From assembly GCA_013396655.1 (NCBI GenBank), contig WBMV01004804.1, positions 125,901-189,900 of the forward strand: 64,000 nucleotides of DNA, given 5' to 3'. Origin of the DNA: Campylorhamphus procurvoides (lineage: Eukaryota > Chordata > Aves > Passeriformes > Dendrocolaptidae). Position 1 is the first letter of the stretch, and every line of letters begins with the position of its first letter. Below are positions 1 to 11,652 of this stretch, in pieces. The notes under the pieces were generated by a model. It saw only the letters and a program-made list of their open reading frames with translations. It was not told the origin of the DNA and did no database searches. The position numbers and the translations under genes are program-made.

Positions 1-3000
1 TCAAATAACTTCCAGTGAAGAATACATTTGTTAAACTTTCTATCTGTTTGCAGATTACTCATGGCTAAATTAATAGAATATTCCTACGTTATTCAGTTAC
101 GGCAATGTGCACCTTAGAAATACCTTGATAAGATATGCTACAGAGACCAGCTGTATTTAAAACAAAACAGAACGAGACTCGCCTGATCTGGTGATACATC
201 AGCAGTGTATTTCATGATCCATATTATTTCTACTGTAGTGGTTTCCAGGATCTACATTCCCATTGAAAGGAAGGTAAAGAATTTAAAAAAAACCAATTTC
301 TCTCGTAGAAGATTAAATGAAAAAAGTTAACAAAGCTTCCTGGAGCTGATGAGAAGACTACAAACCCCAGATGCTTAAATGGAAAATTTCAGTACCCTTT
401 GGGTGAGACCAAATTTGGGGGGGTTTATTACAGGTTTGCATTTGTTTATTAGGAAATATTTTTGATTGCCTTTCGATGTTTTCTTTTATAAAGTTTTTTA
501 AAAAAAGCCTAGTTGTGATTTTTACAAATTAAGTGTAGGGGCAAAAAGATGCTTTTTTGAACACTCATATTTTGCAACTTTTGCTGTGATACCACCACCT
601 TCCTGGGCAGATTCTGTCATAAGAGACACCTGCTTGTTCTGGCATGCCAGTAGATTTGCACATGATTATCATCTGTCCACCAGGCTGCAAGGATCAAATG
701 TAGCTGGGAAGAAGTGCTCCTTTCTGCTGGAGGAGGAAGCAAGACTGAGGCACTATTGTAGGATCCAGAGTATGCAGAAAAATTTTCAAAAGAGCTGGTC
801 TTCTCAAGGGCTCAGGGCACATGAGTGACCAGTTGGCATTAGCTGCCTAATGAAGCTTCACAGACCCGGCTTCATCTTTCACTTGCTCAGTCTATTGCTG
901 TCAAGTTTCTCATCACCTCCTCTAGGGCTCCTGCAATTGCTGCTTTTAAAATCAAGCAAACAGAAAGGTCTCACCAAAGACCACAAAGTGTACTGAGGCC
1001 TGAACCTCAAAGACAGTGTTTGCTGCTGGGTCTGCTGTGCTGGTGGCCGGATCTCATTTGAGTTATGGCCTTGGCTTCTGCACACTGTAGTATGCATTTA
1101 TTAGGCTTCTAGCATGGTGTGGTCCCAGAGATAAATTTGGGCAGTTGTCTGATATTTCATGGTATTTTCTCTCTCTATTTTTCCCCCCTTCAGTTTTCCT
1201 CATTACAGGCAATGTAACACACAGCTGTTATAAATTTAATCTGATGATAGTGTGTGTGTCTGGTATCTGATTCATCTTTGATTTCATGGCTGAATACCAA
1301 AGAAGGGAGAGAGGGAGGAAATTTGAGGATCATGGTGGCAAGCAGGGATTAGACGCTGGTAGAGATGATGAAGTATCAGCAAGACTAGCTCTAGCAGAGA
1401 AGTGAATAGCTAAAGAGAAACCAGTGTGCACAGGTGGAAAAATACCCAAACTGGAGATATGAAAAATGCAAAATGAATATTAATGATTCAAGACTGTGAA
1501 ACTCGTAAGAAAACTGCTGTGTGCATGTAGGTAGAGCAGGGAGAGGGATACATACGGGAACTGAAATTGATTGCAGGAATTCACACTGTGCAACCCATCC
1601 AGTTGCATCAGCAAAGTTCATTCAGTTGCCCCCTTTACCTCTCCTAGACCACTTCACAGAATACAAATCCCTTTGCTGCTGCCATCACTGAATGCTAAGT
1701 AAATAAGTTAATCCTCTAATAAAATTTAGACATGAAATAAATAGGTCAATCCATTTATTCTCTAACTAGAGTTCAGAAAGATAATGAGGTTTGGCTGGAG
1801 GCAGCATGATGCCCTGGAAGCATATTGCTGTTTAGCTCGTTAAAGATTGTGGTATGCTTAATGTTAATTCAGTTTAAGGCATTCTTTTGTTTAGGCTTTT
1901 AAAAATTTGGCCTAAGAAAATACCAAAAAAAATAATATTTTGAGAGACAAGCCCACTAACAGGCTTTCAATATCTTGTGCTTCTGCTTAGAATAAGTATA
2001 CATGTCTGTGATCTTGGTCCTGTCTTGTTCTGTAGGTACTCACCTTGCATCCTACCTTTATAGTTAACTGTGGAAAGTCTCAGACAGGTTACATGTCCAT
2101 ACCTCTGTGCGACAACAGTTACGTGTTTGTTTAGCCCCTCTATGGATTTTGTAGGTGGCCACATTTTGGAAGAACATCTCTGAGGTGCATTGGCAGTCAG
2201 AGTAGTGTTTTCTGAATGATCAATCACAGTAACAGTTTGTTCTGTTTCCATCTTTCTCCCCAGGGCAAACTATGTCAGTCTGTGAGCCTGTGTATCAGGT
2301 ATTTGCCATAGTGAGGACATGAGTCAAGGAGGTGGCCTGCCTTTAGCAGCAAAATGTAAATGCATTTCCTCCTTTTTGAGGATTTGTAATCTAAATTTGA
2401 TGAGATTGCAAGAAAGTCTTGTTTCCCTTGCCTAAGCAGCAGGCAACCATATTTTGGTAAAAGACAGTTGTGGATAATAGGTGAGGTCTTGACATGATGG
2501 TATGTTTGTCTCTCTCTAGATGTGACTTGGCTGGATAAGAGCTTCTTCATTTGTTATCCTATTCTGTGGTGTTTCTTGACACCATGGCAAGCTTGCTGGC
2601 CTTTTCTTAAAATGTGATGCTTTTCTGGGCGAGTAAATTAAATCCCTACGTGACATTTGCTTTACGTGAGAATTAATCTGTTACGAATCACATTTTAAAT
2701 CTCAGATGAAAAGTGCTACTGAAATGCAAAATATTTATTATGGCTTTTATGAACAATTCTCTTGTCATACATGCATATTTTTTGCAAATTCGTATTGGCG
2801 TGGATTGTACAAAAATGTTCAGCCTTCTTGCTGTTAGTGTTGTAGGATTGATTTCAGTGCAGTCTAGTTTTTGAAAGGCTTTCTTTTTTGAACTGTAATA
2901 TGCAAATCACAGCAGTAGCAGAATCTTCAACTTCTTTCTCCTTTAATTGAATTTAGCAATTACAGTGCCATGGCACCTACGTGGGCTACCATGTTATTCA

Positions 3001-3723
3001 TCTTTCTTATTGTTCTCAATTAGGGTGTTGTCTGGTATGGGATTTTTTTTGTCTGGTTCTTCTGCAATGATTAATATAATAGAGTTATAATCTCAGTTAG
3101 AATCAAACTTTCAGGAAAGGTTATTGGATTTGAGGTGACTTGTATGCAAGCAATTTCCCGACAGCCAAACTGGATGCTTGCAATTTATGAGTTGTCAAAC
3201 CTTTATCATTTCATGGCCAGATTGCTAGCACATCTAATAGTCAGGTTTCTGGATTGTTGGGTTTTGGTTTTTTGGTTTTCTTTCCATTTGAGGGGCAGTA
3301 TCTGTGCTTCATTAACTACAGTGTAATTTTATAGGAGGCCATATTTTTCAGATACCTTGTAATTGGCTTGTTATCAAGGCAGCACAAAGAAATCGCCTGT
3401 CACCATGAGTGTTCCAGGCATGGTGAGGTAAGGAGAGCTGACTGGAAAAAATTACTTGCTTTAATGAAAAAACAGTGTCTTAGGAAGATTAAATTTATAT
3501 ATATTTAGAAGCTACCTTTGCAATGAACAGGAAAAACAGTACTAAGTTATAGTTTGATGCCGTACACAAGTGTGTTTATTTCAACTTTTTAAACAAATGC
3601 AGAAGAAAGATGAAAATGTCCCCAGAGAGTTGAACTGTTAGAATTCTGTCTTTTAACCTTTTTTACCCCATCAAAAAGCAGCAGCCTGGTGCTGGAAATT
3701 CTTTCTTTTGTCCAGTTACACAT

Positions 3724-4319
3724 TGTCACTGTTTAAACCTGGTGGGCAGCCAAGCACCACAGAGCCACTTGCCTCCCACCATCACCCTCTTGGAGTGGGA
3801 TGGGGAGGGAATCAGAAGGGTAAAGTGAGAAAACTTGTGGATTTAAATAAAGACAGTTTAATAAGTAAAGCAACAGTCACATATGCAAGCAAAGCAAAAC
3901 AAGGAGTTGATTCATCTCTCCACATGGGCAGGTGGGTATTCAGCCACCCACAGGATAGCAGGGCTCCATCACATGTAGTGGTGAGTTGGCAAAACAAGCA
4001 GCATCACTCTGAATGACTCCCACCTTCCTCCTTTGCCTCCCAGTTTCTATTCCTGTGCATGGTGCTATATGGTATGGAAGGGTCGGTTTGGGTCAGCTGT
4101 CCTGGCTGCATCTCCTCCCAACCTCTTGTGCACCCCCAGCCCACTCACTGGTGGGTTGGCATGAGGAGCAGAAAAGGCCTTGACTCTGGGTAAATACTGA
4201 TCAGCAATAACTAAAATACACCTCTGTTGTGGAGACTGGTTTAATCAGAAATACAAATTAAAGCCCCTACAAAATTCTGTGAAGAAATTGAACTCTATCC
4301 CGGTCAAAACCGGCACACA
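3724..4319 (-). mobile_element. Solo LTR of an avian endogenous retrovirus (ERVL-like)
   Basis: Read on the minus strand, this is a complete LTR of about 596 bp that starts with TG and ends with CA. Its first bases match the familiar avian LTR opening TGTGCTGGTTTTGGCTGGG with a few changes, and it ends in the matching GTTTAAAC-like tail. A 5-bp direct repeat, CACAT, lies directly outside both ends (3719-3723 and 4320-4324) and fits a target-site duplication. An ATTAAA hexamer (minus strand of 3857-3862) sits where the polyadenylation signal of this LTR type is expected. The TATA region has decayed. No gag, pol or env sequence is attached, so this is a solo LTR left by recombination. It lies antisense to ALK. 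The ERVL class is from memory of avian repeat libraries and is less certain than the LTR call itself. Confidence 0.88.
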
Positions 4320-5720
4320 CACATCCACTATATGGATTTTCTTCCTTGTTCTCTCCTTGCATTAAGTGCTATGTGCACATGAGGAGGGATATAGTTGGTA
4401 GGGTTGGTATTTTGTGACTGAAAGTACATGCTCAAAAAGAGGGAGAGGGAAAGTATGGAATAGTTCCTTTGCTTATAGAAGATAAAGATTGATTTTATTC
4501 ATGACAGAAGTAGGGTAATTTGCTAGTTGCAGAACACTAAAGGCTAGGCTAAATGTGTCTTTGTTTTCTGACTATATAAAGGTTTTCATTTCAACTGGGC
4601 CCTGATACTAAGGAATTATGACAGGGCATTAGAGCTTTTCCCCCCAAAATTGATAGTTCTCTTATAATTGATATCCTCTTAAGTCTCACTGGATATGCTG
4701 AGTCCTAAGACAGGGGAGATCTTCCTAATCTATCTGAAATAATAATTGCAAACTGGAAGAAAGCATCAGCACCCATGAGAGGGTGCATCATTGACAAAAT
4801 GGAAAGGCAGATATGATTTGATTTTTTGAAGCAGTTGACTAGGGAGGAAAGGTACTGCATAAAAAATATCTGAATTATAAAGGCCAAAATTTACCAGCTG
4901 TGAAGGTTTTAAGATGATCTTCATGAAATAAATAGAAGCTGCAACTCTCTTTCTGTCTCCATAGGTATCCATATGACAAAAAACCTCGATCATAAACTGA
5001 TAGCCCTCCTGGAAGTCTAGAGGCCAAGGAACAAATTGCCACTGTTATTTCTGTAAAGCCAAGATGATTCTGTATGCTGTAGTGTAAGTGGTGCCAGCTT
5101 TACCCAGTCCTTAAGCTGCCTAGAAAATATGAAATGTTTTGATTCTCTTGAGTGCTGTTATATCTCATAATGGTTTATGTTTCAATTGTTTGTGGACTGT
5201 GGTCCTTGATCAGCCTTCATCTCCACTACACAAGGTATTAAAACCTGCAAATAGCAGGCTGATAACAAACCCTTTGATGCGCTTTAATATTTCAAGCAAT
5301 AATATCAAACTGAGTTTGCTGTATATTGCTCTCTGTTTGAGGACTGTAGACTGAACTGTATAGGATCATGGAGGTTGTTTTTTATGGCTTTATATATAAT
5401 TCCTCACCATCCTATTTGGTGTGGTTTGGTCTTGTATGCTTCATTTACTACAAAGTAGATGCTTTTGTCTTAATACAAGGTGTCATCTGATTTCCATGTA
5501 ACTGTACCAAGTTAGTATTTCTCAAGAGAGCATTTTATTGGCTTTGGGCTGTGCAGTGATGTAAAATGGCTACCAAGTTCTAGTCATCTGCCATTTCCAA
5601 ATGAAGAGGATTTTCTATTTAAAGGCATTCTGCATCTTGTGTTTGGAACATTCAAAAGTAGTAAAGCTTATACCATATTTTAAAGGAGAAAAGAATATGT
5701 ACAACATTATTCATGATTAG

Positions 5721-6073
5721 GCTCTGGAAGACCTTACAGTAGCCTTCCAGTATTTAAAGGGGGCCTACAGGAAAGATGGGGAGGGACTCTTTATCATGTT
5801 TGGTGGTGATAGAATGAGGAGTAATGGTTTTAAAGTGATAGATGGTAGATTGCGATCATTTATCGGGAATAAATTCTTTACTGTGAGGTAGTGATGCACT
5901 GGCACAGGTTGCCCAGAGAAGCTGTGGCTGTCCCATTCCTTGGAGTGTTGAAGGTCAATTTGGAGGGGGCTTTGAGCAATGTGGTGTAGTGGAAGGTGTC
6001 CCTGCCCATGGTAGGGGAGCTGGAACTGGCTGACCCTTAAGGTCCCGTCCAACCCAAACCATTCTGTGATTCT
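5721..6073 (+). mobile_element. CR1 LINE, 3' end fragment
   Basis: This is a 5'-truncated CR1 retrotransposon copy in the same direction as ALK. It opens with a diverged form of the CR1 text encoding the end of ORF2 (the run around GACCTTACAGTAGCCTTCCAG). It continues through the typical stretch on first hearing a GGCACAGGTTGCCCAGAGAAG motif and ends in GGTCCCGTCCAACCCAAACC followed by the 8-bp-type tail ATTCTGTGATTCT, which is the diagnostic CR1 3' terminus. About 353 bp survive. No intact frame remains. It is a dead copy, with moderate divergence. Confidence 0.93.
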
Positions 6074-8193
6074 ACGGTAATTTGTTTCGGAGTTGCCCTG
6101 AATGCATCTGTGGATTTGCACTAGTTTCTTTGCAAAACCAATTCACATGTATCATGTTGATATTTTTACAAATAAGGGCTCTCACATTCAGTTAGACAAG
6201 TGTCATACATGAAGCATTACTGAAAACTTAATTTACCATTGTGCTTCGAACTTGACTTCAGAAACTGTGCTTAAGGTACCCACAGAATGTAAAAGCCTTT
6301 ATCTTGGAAACAGACTGCTAGAAAGCAATACCAGGTAAGGGCCACTGCAAAAAGAACTGTGGTAATCAGCTGGTTTTATTTAAACTTACTAAGTATGAGA
6401 TCCAGTGCTCATACTGGCTTTAGTATTATTTTCTATTGAAATTTAAAAAATGAGCGAAGTCTCACTGACATTTATTAGTGTTCAATTTGATTGCAGTGTG
6501 GATGGGGCCAATGTCTATAGGATAGCAAGAAATGGTCACTGTAAAATAGTTCTGTAATTTTTGGCCTTTGTATAGGGTTGCTTATCTTCTGTCAGAGGCT
6601 TTGAGAATCAGGTATCTCAATCACAAAGGTCCTAAGATTCTGGCTCTCATTTTCTGTGCTTGAATGCTGAATTACAGCCTTGAAGAGAGGATGCTGGTGT
6701 AATGCATCTCACCAACATTTTTCTTGTCTCCATCTTCCTGTGTTCAGAGTTCCTATTCAGCTGGTTTTCCTACAAGAATGCCAAAAGCTCAAAGTGACTT
6801 CTGTGCCTTTCCTCCTCCAATTCAAGAGTTGTGTTAGGTAGTAATTGTTCAGTGTTGAAGACCACTAAAAGAAGGCAGCTTTTCTTTTCTGTTTCAGTAG
6901 TTCTGCTTGCTCCTTTTTGCACATTTCTCCTAAAAGAACAAACCTATCAATGCTATCTAGAACAAGGGCTGCAGCCATACTGAGACTTAACGAAGTATCC
7001 TGGTAGCTCATCTTCAGAGATGGAAAAGGTCTGAAAGTCTCCTTAGCCTGCAAGTCTCTGCAATGTTTCCTTCAGGATCAGTTCTGCATTTGTAGTGATC
7101 AGAAAAAACCTGTTGCTCCCATTTTTTAATATAAACAGTTTAATAGAAATGCATTAAAACCTTGCCACTTAGAGTGAAAAATACTGCCTGCAGGAATTGT
7201 GAAAGTGCATGCTGTCAAATATGACATATATGTACAAATACCTGTGGGCTTATTAGAGCCTCTGTAGTGATGTGCTGTCAGCAGTGCATTTCTGCTGCTT
7301 ATGACCTTGAAATATTTACTTTTATCTAGAAGAGGGAAAGACTGATATTCAGTGAAGCTTGGATATCTCCTGGAACCTTTATGGAGTCTCTACCAACCAC
7401 TCCATGGCAGCCCATAGCACATTCACTCTGTGTAGGATTCTGGTTATTGAAAAGCCATGGTGATAAATCCTGTGTGGCTGGATGTCACAAGAAATAGGAG
7501 AGCTCTCTGTTTGCTCTTTACTGTTGTATTGCAGCTTACATGCCTGCTGCATCTGCTAGCTTATTCCTAGGGGATTTTATTTTCCATCCCTAAAAGAAGG
7601 CTGCCAGGCTGATTTAAGGCCAAAAGTGATGCTTTCAAAAATACAGGGGTCTGTTGAGCCTTGGATCAATTGCAGGTGGTCATAAGGTTTTGTTTGAAGT
7701 CAAAGAAAGCAAAATCTTGTCTGGGTTTAAATAACATCCCTTGCCATAAGTTTTGGCAGCCTTGTGCTAATGCCTCCAATTAGGAAAGGAAGGCTTCGTA
7801 GCCACGAAGAGAAAAGTGACCTGCGGGTGAAATGCAGAATGTAGGCAAATTATGTGAATGGTGTAAAAGTGAAATAACAGGTAGGATATTTTATCTCTTG
7901 GTGTTTTATTGTACAGGCTTTTAGAAGCAGCCTTATTAAAACAAAATCCTAAGCGTCTTTCCTTGTTCTGTAGAACACCAGTGACCTTTGTGAATTTAAA
8001 GTCAACATGGGTGATTTCCCAGAAGTACCTTAAATTCACTCAGCTTATTTTCTGCCTTCATCTGTACCATGTTGCATAAAATACTACATCAGATACCATA
8101 ATGCATTGGTTTGTGAAATGAGGTGTTTCCACTTGTGCTTTGCTAGCAAGGAAGTCACCTGTCACCAGAGGGAAAAGCTGAGAGCAAGGATAG

Positions 8194-8300
8194 TTACAGA
8201 GTCACACAATATGCTTAGTTGGAGGGAGCATGCACGAGGATCATTGAACCCAACCCTTTTCCCTGCACAGTGTTAAGGCAAGCTGTCCCCACACATGTGC
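8194..8300 (-). mobile_element. CR1 LINE, short 3' tail, antisense
   Basis: On the minus strand this is the extreme 3' end of a CR1 copy. The plus strand begins with a decayed ACAGAGTCACACAATATGC and then follows the CR1 text for 'belongs to our group of ... TTGGAGGGAGC ... ATCATTGAACCCAACCC ... CCCTGCACAG'. Only about 100 bp are recognisable before similarity fades into ordinary intron. It carries no coding potential. Confidence 0.7.
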
Positions 8301-10199
8301 CAGTTCTCTTTGGGCTCCTGCATCACTTCTGTGTCTCTTAACACGTTCTATCTGATGTACCTGTTCATTTCCGAAGTAACATTCACTGTGGTTTTGCTCC
8401 ATAGGGATAAGCACTGGGAGGCAATTAAGGTTTAGTGCAGATAGAATGACCCAGCACTGAGGTCAAATCCACTGTGTCTGTGGTACAGGAACCACACAAG
8501 TTTCATTTACACCAACTTACCACCACAATGTCTCACTGTGGTACTGATAATGGTAATGCCTTTGTGATGGGGACTCTCTGAAACAATCAGTTGGAGTCAC
8601 TTTATCAGGCAGAACCAGCTTCTCTAAACTCTTGAGTGTCATTCTGGGCTGTGTAAAATCTGTAGTACGAGCCACAGTCCATTTCCAATTCACCCTGCCA
8701 TCCATTCCTTGTTCTGTTATCTCTAGGCTAAAACTAGAGTAGGGAGATAGTCTTATAATAAGACAGCAGTTCTTTCAGTCGCTGGTTAACAAGTCAGTTA
8801 ACAAGAAAACAAATAAAATGGGATTTCTCATTCATGCTATGTCTTGGGGAAGTGAAAAGAGGATGGAATAATTGTAACCAAGATAAATACAAGTCATAAC
8901 CTTTTTAACATAACTATGCCGGTTTCTAGAAAATTAGAATGTCAGTGAGCTAAAGGTAATTTGCTCAGGATGCCAACAGAATGCTAAGTCTGACTACTTG
9001 ATTTTTTTCTCTTATGAGATAGTTTCAATAAGACTGAAAAGTGAATGTAGTTGGTCAGAAGAGCATTGTATGCCTTTGCAGGTACACCTCCACCCACCTC
9101 TCCCCTGACAATAATGTATGTGACTTCCTCACTTTGATTTTTGAGGCAGAAAGGCTTGGTTAGGGCTGTGGTGACATTTCAGAGACATTTTCTTCTTGGG
9201 AGAAGAAAACTCCTATGACGTATAATGGTTAGTGCTGTTTAATTGAATTTCATGTAACATTTCTCCATTATAGCTAGACTTCGTGTTGTCCAAATTTGTT
9301 ATTTTTTAAGATAAACATGTATGTTATGAGAAATAGAATTGATTTAAAAGGTGTGCTGAAGGTAGGATTACAACATGTGAGTCAATTGGCATGCCCTGTT
9401 CAGTTGGCAGATTGCCTGCAGCCATGTTTTTGTTTTTAGAGCAAAAGACCTGTACAGTCTTTCATCTATAATGTTCATTGAGAGCTTGAACTTCTACAGT
9501 TTGTACTCATGTGAAACCCACACTGAAGCCCTGTGGGTATTTGCTTGCATGAAGACTGGAGTCTTTTTCCAGCTTTTTACCGCTGGAAAAAGCAGTGTCC
9601 TTATTATTTCAGTCAGTTCGCACTATTCAGAGCCAAAGACTGTGATAGGCAGTTTTCATGATAAGTGAAGAAAAAATGTCTCTTCCTCAACAGAAATATA
9701 ATTTCTAAGTGAATTGCAGTCCAATCACAGTAAAAAAAGCAAACTGAAAAGACACAGAAATTATAGTTTGGTACTGTAGCAAAAATATTTTGCGATACAC
9801 GTGCTTTAATGGTCACTGTTGACATGACTGAAGCTCCTCTTTGTTTCCTTGTGTGCTGTTGTCACTGTCTGTCTGTTTGTAGCTGCCAGCTGTCTTTTCC
9901 CTCATTCTCTTGGACTCTGGTGCACTGACTTTCTAAGGTACTCTCTGTAAAGAGGTCTGGCCTTGTATGAGATTCCTAGGCTCTGTGGAAAAAAAAAAGT
10001 GTTTAAGAGATCCATTAGTCTTCCTTTGTATGTGTTGAAGCAATTTTATTGACAGGTGATACTGGGAAGGTGGAAGTACACAGTGACTTTCTTTGCATTT
10101 ACAGGTCAAGACAGCCCCCCAACCTTGGCATGTAACAGCATGAGTTCAAGGAAAGAGCAATAAGAGTAAGGCTTGTGAGAGCACAAAGTTAGGGACTGG

Positions 10200-11652
10200 T
10201 TGGAGAAGCTGGATGCTCTAAAGTCCTGAAGATGCTGTATCTAAAATAGTGAGAAATCATTGCAGTTGAAGGAGGTCCTGCACAACCAGAAAAGATTTAG
10301 TAGTATGTTAATTTTTAAGAAGGGCAAGGTGGAGGAGTTGGAGAACTACAGGCTGCTCTGCCTCATATCAGTCTTTTTAGAAAGAGTATAAAGCCTGTCC
10401 TCTTGGACTCCCTTCCCAAACAGGTAGAGGAAAAGAAAATAATTGCGAACGCTTAACTATGAATTTTCCAAAGACAAATCATTGTTCACCAGCCTCATGT
10501 CCTTCTGTGTCAAATGACCAGGTGTGTGAGCACACAAAAATCTATGGGAGTGCTTTATCTTGACTTCAGGGAGGCTTTAAGCATCATCATCACCAGCACT
10601 CATGTGGGAGCTGAGGAGGTCTGGGTGGGTGAGCTCCCTGTTGGGCAGGCTGAAAACTGGATGGAAGGTTCAGAGGCCAATAAAACCTGGTGGCTTCATG
10701 CCCAATGGCAGCCAGCACTGAGCAGAGCTGATCCCATGAGCCAGTACTGCTGCTGGTAGTGCTCAGTATTACCATCCCTGACCTAGACAATGAGTCACTG
10801 GTCAAATCTGTAGATGATCCAGATGAACTGAAAGGACAGGGGGCTTGACTCATGCAGTGAGTGGCAAAACTTTTCTCCAGAGAGACCTCAGTAAACTTGA
10901 GACTTGGGCTAACCAGGAGCCTTGTGGAGCCACCAGAAGTGGCAAGTTCTGCTCTTGGACCAGGATCTGCTGGTGTAGCATCCTTCCAGGCTGACTAGTG
11001 CTGCTGAAGAGGACCTGCAAAGTATGGAGGATCCAACTCATAACAAGTAGGGTAGGCAGCCACCCAAAGTAAGGTAGGAGGAAGACAGCCAGCATTGAGA
11101 GAAGTTATTTGTTCTGGACCACTCTGTGGTGGTGGTGAGGCCACACCTGGGTCACTGTGTCTGGCCTTGGCTCCCCTTCCCTGGTCAAAGGAAATGTGGG
11201 GAAATTGGCAGATCCCAGTGGGTCTGCCTGTGTGTTCAGGGACCCACAGGCTGTATCTCCTTCCAGAGGTAGGGGGAACTGGGCTTGCTTGGGCTGGAAA
11301 GGGGTATTGGAGGGTTGAGCTAGAGCTGGCTCACAACTACCCAATGGAGAGATACAAAGAAGGCAGAGGCAAATCCTTCTTAGCCAAAGCAGACAGCACA
11401 AGAAGCAGTGGCAATAGCTTGCTGTTTGGAAGGTCCAGGTCTTCACAGAAGATGTTTCCATCAGGATGGAGTGCAGTGCTGGAACAGGTTACCCAGAGAA
11501 TCTGTCAATCTCCATGGCTGGAGGCTTTTGAGACTTGGCTGAACAAAGTTGCATCTGTCCTCATCTAGTATCGGTGATGGTCATGATCAGAGCAGGGCAT
11601 CGAACAGAAACCTGTGGAGGGACTTTCCAGTTCCTGTGGTTCAGTGATCCCA
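10200..11652 (+). mobile_element. Old CR1 LINE copy with reverse-transcriptase remnants
   Basis: This is the longest CR1 copy here, about 1.45 kb, on the ALK strand. Broken plus-strand frames still show the CR1 reverse-transcriptase order. Near 10314 lies a KKGK...ENYR segment, near 10465 an SKDKSLFTSLMSF segment (the 'HGF.KGKSCLTNL' region), near 10550 a LYLDF segment, and near 10790-10830 the region that normally holds the catalytic FADD, here altered. Near 11135 a GAGGCCACACCTGGG stretch matches the end of ORF2. The 3' end (11460-11652) keeps the 'GTGCTGGAACAGGTTACCCAGAG' type text and the final TTCCAGTTCCTGTGGTTCAGTGATCC. Many stops and frameshifts make it inactive. Its 5' limit is approximate. 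Its high divergence suggests an early insertion. Confidence 0.85.

Noticed and set aside
3708..4016. 102-codon plus frame and its minus partner
   Set aside because: Both fall within the solo LTR, which does not encode protein.
11095..11568. 157-codon plus frame, one of the longest in the window
   Set aside because: It lies in the decayed CR1 at 10200-11652 and is not in a conserved CR1 frame over its length; it is a chance frame in GC-rich repeat DNA.
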